Assembly (NCBI GenBank): GCA_016235555.1
Contig: JACRKC010000074.1
Location: 1-64,000, forward strand
Direction of reading: 5' to 3'
Length of the DNA stretch: 64,000 nucleotides
Source: Verrucomicrobiota bacterium
Lineage (GTDB): Bacteria; Verrucomicrobiota; Verrucomicrobiia; Opitutales; Opitutaceae
How positions within the stretch are numbered: the stretch's first letter is position 1; each line of letters begins with the position of its first letter. Below are positions 1 to 12,721 of this stretch, one piece after another. Under the pieces are notes generated by a model. It was not told the origin of the DNA. It did no database searches and worked only from the letters and a program-made list of their open reading frames with translations. The translations under genes were made by a program, and so were the position numbers.

Positions 1-2813
1 CTGATCGTGACCCCGGAGCAGTTGTCCCTCGCGGTCGCGGCGAACGTCCCCACCGCCGTGCAGTTGGCCCCGGCGTTCAGCGCCAGATCGGCCGGCGCGG
101 TCACGACCGGTTTCTCGCTGTCGACGACCGTGATCGTGAAGCTGCACGCGGACGTATTGTTGTGCGAATCACGCGCCACAATCGTGACCGTGGTCACGCC
201 CTTGTTAAACACCGAACCGGAGCTGACGGCGCCGGTCGTGGCGCCCGAGGCGGAGTAAGACAACGTCACCGCGCCGCACGAGTCGCTGGCGGTCGCGGCA
301 AACGCGACGGCCGCGGTGCACTTGCCCGCATCAGTGGACACCGTCTGATTGGCCGGGCAGGCGAGCAGCGGAGGCGTGGTGTCGATGACCGTGATGGTGC
401 GCGTCTGCGGCGCCGAGGTGTTGCCGGACGCGTCGACGGCGACATAAGTGAGCGTGTAGGTGCCGACCGCGGCGGTGTTCACTGAACCGGTGACCTGCAC
501 GGTCGCGGCGCCGCAGGCGTCCGTGGCGGAGGCGCCGGGATCCGCGAAAGCCGTGCTGCACTCGACGACCTTGTTGATCGCGCCACCGAGAATCTCGATG
601 CCGTAGATGACCTCGCGGTTGCCGTCGTTGACGCCGGGCACGACCTCCTCGGTCGACACCCAGATCTTGCCCGCGCCGATCGAGAGCAGGTGCCCGCGGC
701 GATCGGAGAGCGAGGGAGTGATCACCGCGCTGGTGAAGACGAGCGCGCCGGTGTCGGGATTGAAGGCGCGGAAGCGCTTGTCGTTCCAGTGGGAGGTCCA
801 GATGAGGTGCCGTTCCGGATCGTAGGTGATGCAGGGCTGGCCGGTCGCGAAGGAGACTCCGGTGTAGGCCCCGGTGGCCTTGACGAATTTGTAGGCGGCG
901 TTGCCGTTGTCGACCCAGACGAAGCTCCCCGCGATCGCCACTCCGAGGCCGCGGGCGCCGAAGGTGCCGGCCGGCACGGTCGAGGCCACGGAGAAGCCGC
1001 CCGGGAGGACGGCGCCCGTGCGGTCGATGTGCGTGATCTGGCCGTTGTTCTCGATATACCAGAGCGTCTTGTCGCTCGGATCGTAGTAGATGCCTTCGAT
1101 GGTGGCGGTGACCGGCGGGTTCAGGCGGGTGAGCGCGGCGACGGTGGAGCCGTGGGGCTGCGTGGCCGGGAACTCGAAGATGTCGTTGCCGAGTTCGGCA
1201 TCGGTCACCCAGACGGTGTTGCGCTCGAGATCGTAGGCGATGCCGTGGGCATGCGCGATGCCACCGGTGGGGCTGCCGGCGACCGAGGTGAACAGCGTGG
1301 TCACACTGCCGAGCGAGCTCAGCGGGCCGCTCACCGGATTGAGCACGAGCGTGGGTGCGGTGACGTCGGCGACGGTGACGGTGAACGTGACCGAGGCGGT
1401 ATTGCCGCCGGCATCGGTCGCCGTGGCCGTGACCGCGGTCGAACCCACCGGGAACGAACTACCCGGCGCGCGACTGTAGCTGACGGTGACGCCGGAACAG
1501 TTGTCCGTCGCGCTCGCAACGAAAGCCACGTTGGCCGCGCAGGTGCCGAGCGGAGCGCTGACCGAGATGTTGCCCGGCGAGACGATCGAGGGCGGCTGTG
1601 TATCAGCGACGGTGACCGTAAAGGTCTTCGTGATTTTGTTGCCCGAAGCATCGGTCGCCGTGCTGGTGACGACCGTCGTGCCCACCGGAAATACCGAGCC
1701 GGAAGCCGGAGTGCTGACCACTGTAGCGGTCCCGCAGTTGTCCGAAGCCGTGACGGAATAAGTGACCGTCGCATCGCACCGGCCGGGGGCCGTGCCGACG
1801 GTGATCGGCGCCGGGACATTCAGTGTCGGAGCCTGTTTGTCCTGCACCGTGATCACGACGGTGTCGGTGTCGGTGGAGCCAAGGGCGTCCGTCACCGTCA
1901 GCGTGATGGTGTTCGCCCCCGTCGGCAGCGCGACGGTCGGATTCGGTCCGGTGGCCGTGCCAAACGAGCCGGACCACGAGAAGGTGTAGGGCGCGTGGGT
2001 CGAGCCCGACACGCTGCCCGACAGTTGCACGACGCCCTGACAATTGGCGTTGGCTTCCATCGCTTGATCCGCTCCGGCATTGGCGATCGGGATGTCCTGG
2101 GCCAGCCCGGCCACGCCGATCGTAAATCCATTCCAGTATTCGTTGGAGAGGCTCTGCCAGTTCACGGTCGAGAACGAGCCGCGGAACTGCAGCACGCCGT
2201 GCGGCTCGCCGGTGCCGAGCAATTGATACTGGGTCGCGCCGCTGACGGTCGTGACGTTCTTGTAGGACGTCCCGGAACCCCAGAACCCGATGTCGTTCCC
2301 GGTCGCCGGATCACCGTAGCTGAGAATGTCGAAGTCCTGGTCGAAACCATAGCCGTTGCCGTTCAGGCTCACGTAGGCAAAGACCGGACTCGCGATCGCG
2401 AGCGAGGCGCCGGACGAGTCGGTGAACTCGAGCCGGTTGATCCCGGCCCGCTGCAACCCGATGATGTCGGTCCCGGTGGGGATGTTGTCGACGATCGCAC
2501 TGGTATACGGCGACGTGGCCGGATTGCGCGTCCCGCCGAAAAATCCATTCGTCCAGTAGTCGGTCCCGCCGGACGCCTGATAGAACGCGATCCCCAGCGG
2601 CGGTGGCGTGAACTTCACCGTCACCTCCAAGGTCGCGCCACCCGGCCGCACGACCGTCATTTTCCCGCGATACTTCGTGACCCCGCCTTCCGCGACGGCA
2701 TCCTGCCAATCAACCCAGTAGATGGTTCCGGCGCGGACGGATGAAAAACCGGCCAACGCCAACAAGGCCGGGAGGAACAGACGACGCAGTAGCGCAGTGA
2801 TGAACGTATTCAT
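1..2813 (-). CDS. Secreted HYR/PKD/beta-propeller protein (3' end beyond window)
   Basis: At least 937 residues are visible from the ATG at 2813; the C-terminus lies beyond the left edge. Residues 1-28 form a Sec signal peptide (LFLPALLALAGFSSVRA). A beta-rich domain of unknown family follows to about 215, then a PKD-like Ig domain near 220-315 (NPTVALPTGANTITLTVTD). Two HYR (hyalin-repeat) domains span 320-485, with paired cysteines such as GRCDATVTY and SDNCG. A beta-propeller-like stretch spans 515-745 (GIAYDLERNTVWVTD, GIYYDPSDKTLWYIENN), and more HYR domains run to the edge. HYR and PKD domains usually mediate extracellular adhesion, so this is probably a cell-surface or secreted adhesion or ligand-binding protein; that role is inferred. 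A sorting signal, if any, lies outside the window. Confidence 0.85.
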   Translation of the reverse strand, partial: MNTFITALLRRLFLPALLALAGFSSVRAGTIYWVDWQDAVAEGGVTKYRGKMTVVRPGGATLEVTVKFTPPPLGIAFYQASGGTDYWTNGFFGGTRNPATSPYTSAIVDNIPTGTDIIGLQRAGINRLEFTDSSGASLAIASPVFAYVSLNGNGYGFDQDFDILSYGDPATGNDIGFWGSGTSYKNVTTVSGATQYQLLGTGEPHGVLQFRGSFSTVNWQSLSNEYWNGFTIGVAGLAQDIPIANAGADQAMEANANCQGVVQLSGSVSGSTHAPYTFSWSGSFGTATGPNPTVALPTGANTITLTVTDALGSTDTDTVVITVQDKQAPTLNVPAPITVGTAPGRCDATVTYSVTASDNCGTATVVSTPASGSVFPVGTTVVTSTATDASGNKITKTFTVTVADTQPPSIVSPGNISVSAPLGTCAANVAFVASATDNCSGVTVSYSRAPGSSFPVGSTAVTATATDAGGNTASVTFTVTVADVTAPTLVLNPVSGPLSSLGSVTTLFTSVAGSPTGGIAHAHGIAYDLERNTVWVTDAELGNDIFEFPATQPHGSTVAALTRLNPPVTATIEGIYYDPSDKTLWYIENNGQITHIDRTGAVLPGGFSVASTVPAGTFGARGLGVAIAGSFVWVDNGNAAYKFVKATGAYTGVSFATGQPCITYDPERHLIWTSHWNDKRFRAFNPDTGALVFTSAVITPSLSDRRGHLLSIGAGKIWVSTEEVVPGVNDGNREVIYGIEILGGAINKVVECSTAFADPGASATDACGAATVQVTGSVNTAAVGTYTLTYVAVDASGNTSAPQTRTITVIDTTPPLLACPANQTVSTDAGKCTAAVAFAATASDSCGAVTLSYSASGATTGAVSSGSVFNKGVTTVTIVARDSHNNTSACSFTITVVDSEKPVVTAPADLALNAGANCTAVGTFAATARDNCSGVTI

Positions 2814-3171
2814 GATGGAGGTGGGAACGAAGGGATCGCATTCAAACACGGCGTTCCGCAACGGTGACCGATGCGATCCGGGACGTGGGATGAAGCGGTT
2901 GGGATGTGGGGCTGATTCCGATACTGGAATCGATCGGAGTCGGTCCGTTGATGCCCTGCTCAAGACCGGCTGTCAATTCCATCCCCTCCCGCTCGACGAA
3001 AATCTTTCTACCATGTAACAGCGCAGGTTGGACAAAATACCGAGTCATTAGGCCCGATCGCACCTAATTGCGCCGGCCGGCGATGGGCTTTCAGAAGGCG
3101 GGCCCGGCCCCTCCTGCAACTTTCCGCGCGCCACCGGGTTCTCCCCACCAACCGATCAACCCGGCTCCGCC
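2814..3171. other. Intergenic gap, probable divergent promoter region
   Basis: About 360 bases separate the divergent HYR-protein gene and the small membrane protein gene. No convincing ORF, RNA or repeat family of this window is seen. It is less GC-rich than its surroundings around 2930-3065 and probably carries promoters for both directions, but no specific promoter motif can be assigned. Confidence 0.4.
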
Positions 3172-3369
3172 ATGAAATTTTTCCTCACCTTGCTGCTTTG
3201 GGCCCTGCTTCTCGTGCTGTGCTGGCCCCTAGCGCTGCTGGTTCTGATCGCCTGGCCGTTTCTCTGGCTGCTCTCGATCCCCTTCCGCATCGTCGGCGCG
3301 GCGATGCGTGCGTTGCTGGCGCTGGTGCGGGCGCTCCTGTTCCTGCCGGCGCGATTGCTGGGCGGTTGA
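3172..3369 (+). CDS. Small hydrophobic membrane protein
   Basis: The product has 65 residues and is almost entirely hydrophobic (FFLTLLLWALLLVLCWPLA, then LVLIAWPFLWLLSIPF). Two membrane-spanning segments around residues 3-20 and 22-38 are followed by an amphipathic tail rich in Leu, Ala and Arg. It starts at an ATG and stands alone, convergent with the zinc-ribbon gene downstream. No family with a known function is recognised. The clean start, stop and consistent hydrophobicity suggest a real small membrane protein rather than a chance ORF, but a shadow cannot be excluded in such GC-rich DNA. Confidence 0.55.
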   Translation: MKFFLTLLLWALLLVLCWPLALLVLIAWPFLWLLSIPFRIVGAAMRALLALVRALLFLPARLLGG

Positions 3370-3384
3370 GCGGTCCGCCGGAGT

Positions 3385-6820
<3,436 letters not shown>

Positions 6821-6827
6821 GCGGAGG

Positions 6828-6846
6828 AAGTAGCGAGTAGCGAGCA
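6828..6846. repeat. Left arm of heptamer inverted repeat flanking S23-like gene
   Basis: The sequence AAGTAGCGAGTAGCGAGCA consists of tandem copies of the heptamer GTAGCGA, directly abutting the ATG of the four-helix-bundle gene. The complementary arm is at 7228-7262, after the stop. A second inverted pair of the same heptamers, without a gene inside, is at 38755-38849. Confidence 0.85.
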
Positions 6847-7211
6847 TGGCAAACAAATCACAGTCTTTCCGAGATGTCGTCGTGTGGCAGAAAGCGCATG
6901 CGTTTACGCTCGCGATTTATCGCCTCACCGAGGCGTTTCCGAAGCACGAGCTGTTTGCACTCACTGCTCAACTCCGCCGCGCCGCAGCGAGCGTCCCTTC
7001 GAACTTCGTCGAAAGATTCCGCAAGCGCACCAAGCCCGACAAACTCCGTTTCTACAACATCGCCCAAGGTTCCGCCGACGAGTGCCTCTACCAGCTCATC
7101 CTCGCTCACGACCTTCGCTACACCGACACCACCGCTCTTCAAACCGACCTCGAGGAAGTCTCGCGCCTCCTGCAAGGCTACATCAACGGCCTCGAACGCG
7201 ACGGCGCCTAG
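6846..7211 (+). CDS. Four-helix-bundle protein, 23S rRNA IVP/S23-like
   Basis: The product has 121 residues and belongs to the four-helix-bundle family first seen in 23S rRNA intervening sequences (TIGR02436), which also includes Avd-type accessory proteins of diversity-generating retroelements. Recognisable segments are FRDVVVWQKAHAFTLAIY, FPKHELFALTAQLRRAA and SVPSNFVE near residues 7-55, then a Tyr/Gln-rich C-terminal half. Family members often contain GxxR/K in this area; here SNFVERFRKRT replaces the more usual SNIAEG. Its function is unknown. It sits between gyrB and gyrA in the same direction, wrapped in inverted heptamer repeats that reach up to its ATG. No Shine-Dalgarno-like sequence is evident, and translation may be coupled to gyrB. 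The layout suggests a mobile insertion. Confidence 0.9.
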   Translation: MANKSQSFRDVVVWQKAHAFTLAIYRLTEAFPKHELFALTAQLRRAAASVPSNFVERFRKRTKPDKLRFYNIAQGSADECLYQLILAHDLRYTDTTALQTDLEEVSRLLQGYINGLERDGA

Positions 7212-7227
7212 TCCCACGCTTCGCGCC

Positions 7228-7262
7228 TGCTCGCTACCCGCTACTCACTACTCGCTACTTTT
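7228..7262. repeat. Right arm of heptamer inverted repeat flanking S23-like gene
   Basis: On the minus strand this reads as tandem heptamers GTAGCGA, GTAGTGA, GTAGCGG and GTAGCGA. It ends with the same GAGCA as the left arm at 6828-6846, and is longer by two heptamers. It reaches to within four bases of the GTG start of gyrA, so it occupies the place where a gyrA ribosome-binding site would be expected. Confidence 0.85.
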
Positions 7263-7265
7263 CCT

Positions 7266-9770
<2,505 letters not shown>

Positions 9771-9815
9771 CCCGCCTCCATTACACCTCCCCTGTCGCGC
9801 CTGCCGGATCAGAAA

Positions 9816-9840
9816 GTTTGTAACGTATTACGTTACAAAC
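9816..9840. repeat. 25-base AT-rich palindrome, GTTTGT...ACAAAC type
   Basis: The perfect 10-base arm GTTTGTAACG and its complement flank the 5-base spacer TATTA, 45 bases after gyrA. It has the same size, spacing and outer bases (GTTTGT/ACAAAC) as the two units inside the exosortase gene at 41539-41620. It could be a hairpin terminator for gyrA or an operator-like site. Confidence 0.6.
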
Positions 9841-9936
9841 AGCCGTCGACAGGCTGTGGCCGGCTTTCGAGGAAGTGCATTACCATCGGTTCGTTTCGTC
9901 GCAGGCTGCGACGATTTCCAGCGCCCGGAATTCTTG

Positions 9937-10005
9937 ACCGCGGATTACGCGCGATGGCGCCGATAATTCCGCGCAGCCGCTGCCTTGATCCGCGTAATCC
10001 GTGGT
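9937..10005. repeat. Inverted repeat, ACCGCGGATTACGCG family
   Basis: The left arm ACCGCGGATTACGCG and right arm CGCGTAATCCGTGGT differ from perfect inversion by one base and enclose about 39 bases. Related units are at 24081-24214, and a single half-like unit (GTGATCCGTGGTT) lies near 18569-18582. Confidence 0.7.
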
Positions 10006-10190
10006 GATTCTGACTCCTTCTTCTTGGGTTGCGGCTGCCACGGTAGGATCAATCCGGGCGAGGCCGGTATCGCGCGAAAGTGCGGAAACCACGCTGCTTC
10101 CGCACCACCGAGCGAACGCCAGAACAGCCAACACCCAGTCCGCGTGACGGCCAACGAGGCGCACCGCCCCAGCCGACCACCAACCCGGGG

Positions 10191-10796
10191 TCATTTGCCG
10201 TTCTCGATTGGCACGACCTTCACCCGCTGGTTGACGCCCTCGATCGTCAGCCAGAAACCGCCCAGCGAAGCCGGCGTGATCTTTACCACCGGGCTCTTGA
10301 TCGCCGGCGTGTAGTAGTGACCCGCATTGGCCATCTGCCAGCGCTGGCCGTTCTCCAACGCAAACACCGCCTTTCCCTGCCAACCGGTGAAATCCCCGGC
10401 AATCCGGCTCTCGATCGCCGCAAACTCCACCGCAGTCCCCGCCGGCAGCAGCGCCTTCGCCTTTGCGAGGAGGCCGCCATCGCCCTTCCTCGACTCGCCC
10501 GCCGGTGCCCCCGCCTTGGCCGCCCGCGCCTCGGCCGCGACCTGGTTCGCTTTCGCCTCCGCCGCCGCGCGCGCCTGTTCCGCGCGCTCGGCTTCGCGCC
10601 GCGCCGCGAGCAGCGCCCCGCTCTGGTAGTCACCCACGAGCGCATCGAGCCGCGCGAGTTCCTCCGGCGTGAGCCTGGCGAGTCCCGCCGCGGCGAAATC
10701 CTCCCGCCGCACCGCCTGTGAAAACCGTTCCTCGGCCGACCGCACGGACGTCACTGCCAGCGCTCCGCACCACAGCCACGCGACCGTTCTTTTCAT
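10191..10796 (-). CDS. Secreted protein with coiled-coil region, unknown function
   Basis: The product has 201 residues with a signal peptide (TVAWLWCGALAVTSVRSA, cleavage near residue 20). Residues ~40-100 are charged and Ala/Glu/Arg-rich, probably coiled coil (REAERAEQARAAAEAKANQ). The C-terminal ~90 residues look like a small beta domain (GWQGKAVFALENGQRWQM, WLTIEGVNQRVKVVP). This beta region resembles small periplasmic proteins of unknown role in related bacteria, but no named family is recognised. It is monocistronic, convergent with gyrA and divergent from the PTS IIA gene. Confidence 0.75.
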   Translation of the reverse strand: MKRTVAWLWCGALAVTSVRSAEERFSQAVRREDFAAAGLARLTPEELARLDALVGDYQSGALLAARREAERAEQARAAAEAKANQVAAEARAAKAGAPAGESRKGDGGLLAKAKALLPAGTAVEFAAIESRIAGDFTGWQGKAVFALENGQRWQMANAGHYYTPAIKSPVVKITPASLGGFWLTIEGVNQRVKVVPIENGK

Positions 10797-10894
10797 CGTC
10801 GTAACCCAGCGCGCCCGCCGCCGCGGCGCAATGCCATTTCCAACCTTGCCTTCACGGCACCACCGGCGCTCTCTCGTGACCCCGCTCGCATCGC

Positions 10895-11365
10895 ATGGCC
10901 GGAAAAATCTCCTCGCTGCTTCACCCGTCCCGTATCGTGCTCCACCTCGCGGTCACCAAGCGCACCGCCGCGCTGCACGACACGGCGCGCCTGCTCGACG
11001 GCCACCCCGACGTCGCCAACTACGCCGGCTTCTACGACGAACTCCTCGCGCGCGACCGCCTCGACACCACTTCGCTCGGCAACGGCATCGCCCTCCCGCA
11101 CGCCCGCACCGAGCACGTGAAAAAAATCGTCGTCGCCGTCGGCCGCTGCGACGCCGGCATCCCTTTCGACGACAAGGGCGAGATCGTGAAACTCTTTTTT
11201 GTGCTCGGCACACCGAAGACGAAGCCGGGTGACTACCTCGCCGTGGTGAGCGCGCTCTGCAAACTCCTCCGCGACCCTGCCGACCGCGCCAGCTTCCTCA
11301 CCGCCCCGACCCCCGAAGCCTTCATCGCGGCCATTGCGGCGGTGGAGACGAGACTGGGGCTGTAG
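10895..11365 (+). CDS. PTS EIIA-type (fructose/nitrogen) domain protein
   Basis: The product is 156 residues, a stand-alone PTS_EIIA_2 domain. The phospho-accepting histidine is in GIALPHAR at about residue 68, preceded by the family's LDTTSLGNG. Such single-domain proteins (PtsN-like) receive phosphate from HPr or NPr and usually regulate rather than transport. No EIIB, EIIC or HPr gene is next to it, so a regulatory role is more likely; this is inferred. It starts at an ATG within a short divergent gap and is followed five bases after its stop codon by the next gene. Confidence 0.88.
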   Translation: MAGKISSLLHPSRIVLHLAVTKRTAALHDTARLLDGHPDVANYAGFYDELLARDRLDTTSLGNGIALPHARTEHVKKIVVAVGRCDAGIPFDDKGEIVKLFFVLGTPKTKPGDYLAVVSALCKLLRDPADRASFLTAPTPEAFIAAIAAVETRLGL

Positions 11366-11369
11366 CCCG

Positions 11370-11945
11370 ATGTCGGCGAAGACGATTGCTGTCGTCCTGC
11401 TCCTAGGTGGAGCGGTTTTGGCGAACGAGCCGAAGCTCGGAGGATTGGTCGCTCATTTCAACGACCTCACAGTATCGATCATGCTCGAACTTCCGGAATC
11501 GGCGAAAGGCGGCCTGCGAAGCACAATGTTATACACCGCTCGATATGATTGCATCGAACCGCACATCCACTGGCTGGATGGCACCCCGGTCAGCAGCGAC
11601 GCGAAACTCACAGCTGACTCGATGTCTAGCTTGATTGAGGTTATTAGCAGTCGCGGGCTCCTCAAACGCGCATCGGAATATTATTCAAACGGAACGCTAG
11701 ATCCCAAGGGAGCGCCACCGGCCGAGAGGCACATCAACACTTTCTTCAAACAGACTAGACCCACACCGGCGGCGATCTTGAAGTTGAATTTCCGAGAGGG
11801 CGATTTTCACCGATATTACGTAGTCCAAATCGGCTGGAACGACGAACTGGTTCCGTTACTCGCCCAACTACGCACAGCCGAACTTGGCCCGACGCCTCGA
11901 TCACTGCTTCTCGATCTGATGAAGACGTGGAAGCGATTTAGGTGA
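11370..11945 (+). CDS. Hypothetical exported protein
   Basis: The product has 191 residues from the ATG at 11370, with a signal-like N-terminus (MSAKTIAVVLLLGGAVLA). The mature part is mixed alpha/beta without a recognised domain; conspicuous segments are CIEPHIHWLDGTPVS and FHRYYVVQIGWNDELVP. Base composition is visibly lower in GC than its neighbours, and codon use is less biased (ATA, TTA and AGG occur), suggesting recent acquisition. It begins five bases after the PTS IIA stop codon, so the two may be co-transcribed. Confidence 0.65.
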   Translation: MSAKTIAVVLLLGGAVLANEPKLGGLVAHFNDLTVSIMLELPESAKGGLRSTMLYTARYDCIEPHIHWLDGTPVSSDAKLTADSMSSLIEVISSRGLLKRASEYYSNGTLDPKGAPPAERHINTFFKQTRPTPAAILKLNFREGDFHRYYVVQIGWNDELVPLLAQLRTAELGPTPRSLLLDLMKTWKRFR

Positions 11946-12028
11946 GTTCGGATTCGCTTCCGCCAGTTTCTTTGCGCCTCTTGTGCTTTTGTAACCATTC
12001 ACGCTCCTGCCCTCCACGCTCCGCCGCG

Positions 12029-12115
12029 ATGATCCCCGCCTTCATCATCAACAGCGGCAAGCTCATCGGTTCGGACCTAGAACAGGAAGCACTGCGGCTC
12101 GTCCGCACACCTTGA
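12029..12115 (+). pseudogene. Remnant of a corA-like 5' end
   Basis: This 28-codon ORF (MIPAFIINSGKLIGSDLEQE... then ALRLVRTP) matches the first 27 residues of intact CorA at 12718, with 19 of 27 residues identical. It then hits a stop. Many differences are synonymous third-position changes, so it diverged under coding constraint before being cut off. The DUF433/DUF5615 pair lies exactly between the remnant and intact corA. It is read as the stump of a corA paralogue or xenologue left by an insertion. Confidence 0.8.
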
Positions 12116-12147
12116 CTCACTCCGGCCGCGGCCTACGCTCCCCGACC

Positions 12148-12387
12148 GTGGACTACCGCGAGCGCATCACGATCGACCCCCGCATCCGCAGCGGCAAGCC
12201 GTGCATCCGCGGCACCCGTATCGCCGTGGCCGATGTGTTCGATTATCTCGGCGGCGGCATGACGGTCGCCGAAGTGCTGGCCGATTTTCCCGATCTCACG
12301 GCGCAGGACATTCAGGCGTGCTTCGCTTTTGCCGCCGAGCGCGACCGCCGGCTGACGGTTGTGCCGCATGAAGCTGCTCTTCGATGA
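12148..12387 (+). CDS. DUF433 antitoxin
   Basis: This is a DUF433-family protein, a winged-helix antitoxin of type II toxin-antitoxin modules. The probable start is the GTG at 12148 (VDYRERITIDPRIRSGKPCI), giving 79 residues; a TTG at 12112 would add 12 unconserved residues. The family signature RIRSGKPCIRGTRIAV at residues 12-27 is complete, followed by the helical VADVFDYLGGGMTVAEVL and FPDLTAQDIQACFAFA. It overlaps the DUF5615 toxin gene by 20 bases, typical of such pairs. Autoregulation of the pair's own promoter is expected from the family. Confidence 0.88.
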   Translation: MDYRERITIDPRIRSGKPCIRGTRIAVADVFDYLGGGMTVAEVLADFPDLTAQDIQACFAFAAERDRRLTVVPHEAALR

Positions 12388-12721
12388 GAATCTCCCGCCG
12401 AGCCTGCCGCGGCTCCCTGCCGTGGATTTTCCGGACAGCCTTCATGTCCGTGACTGCGGCCTGAAAGGCCAGCCGGACGAGGTCATCTGGGAATACGCTG
12501 GGCAGCACGGCTGCGTCCTCGTCTCGAAGGACTCCGATTTCTATGAGCGCAGCCTGCTCTTCGGTCCGCCGCCGAAGTTCGTCTGGCTCAGTCTCGGCAA
12601 TTGCACCCGGGACGAGGTCGTCGCGTTGCTGATCCGGCGCCGGGCCGACATCGCCGCACTCGACTCCGCAGGCGCGGAAGCAACGCTCATTCTGCTGCCA
12701 CAACCCCCAACCATACCATGA
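12368..12721 (+). CDS. DUF5615 PIN-like toxin
   Basis: The product has 117 residues from the ATG at 12368. DUF5615 proteins are PIN-like predicted ribonucleases and the usual toxin partner of DUF433. The N-terminal acidic signature LLFDENLPPSL holds the putative metal-binding Asp and Glu; a second acidic site is in VLVSKDSDFYERS near residue 55. The C-terminal part after ~90 is variable. Its TGA stop overlaps the ATG of corA (ATGA), so corA may be translationally coupled to the toxin. This is unusual for a toxin-antitoxin module next to a housekeeping transporter. Confidence 0.86.
   Translation: MKLLFDENLPPSLPRLPAVDFPDSLHVRDCGLKGQPDEVIWEYAGQHGCVLVSKDSDFYERSLLFGPPPKFVWLSLGNCTRDEVVALLIRRRADIAALDSAGAEATLILLPQPPTIP

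Larger units (their letters stand above)
9771..10190. other. Intergenic region with two inverted repeats
   Basis: About 420 bases lie between the convergent gyrA and a secreted-protein gene. It contains the AT-rich 25-base palindrome at 9816-9840 and the CCGCGGATTACGCG inverted repeat at 9937-10005. Nothing with convincing coding potential is seen elsewhere in it. Confidence 0.6.

Noticed and set aside
690-2744. 684-codon plus-strand ORF opposite the HYR protein
   Set aside because: The translation is Arg/Gly/Asp-rich and without any domain; it mirrors the minus-strand secreted protein, which has a signal peptide and recognisable domains.
6828-7262. CRISPR-like array or DGR template around the S23-like gene
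   Set aside because: The heptamers are contiguous without spacers, and there is no reverse transcriptase or template/variable repeat pair in the window.
9880-10383. 167-codon minus-strand ORF after gyrA
   Set aside because: It runs through a dispersed repeat and the antisense frame of the secreted-protein gene, with no domain.
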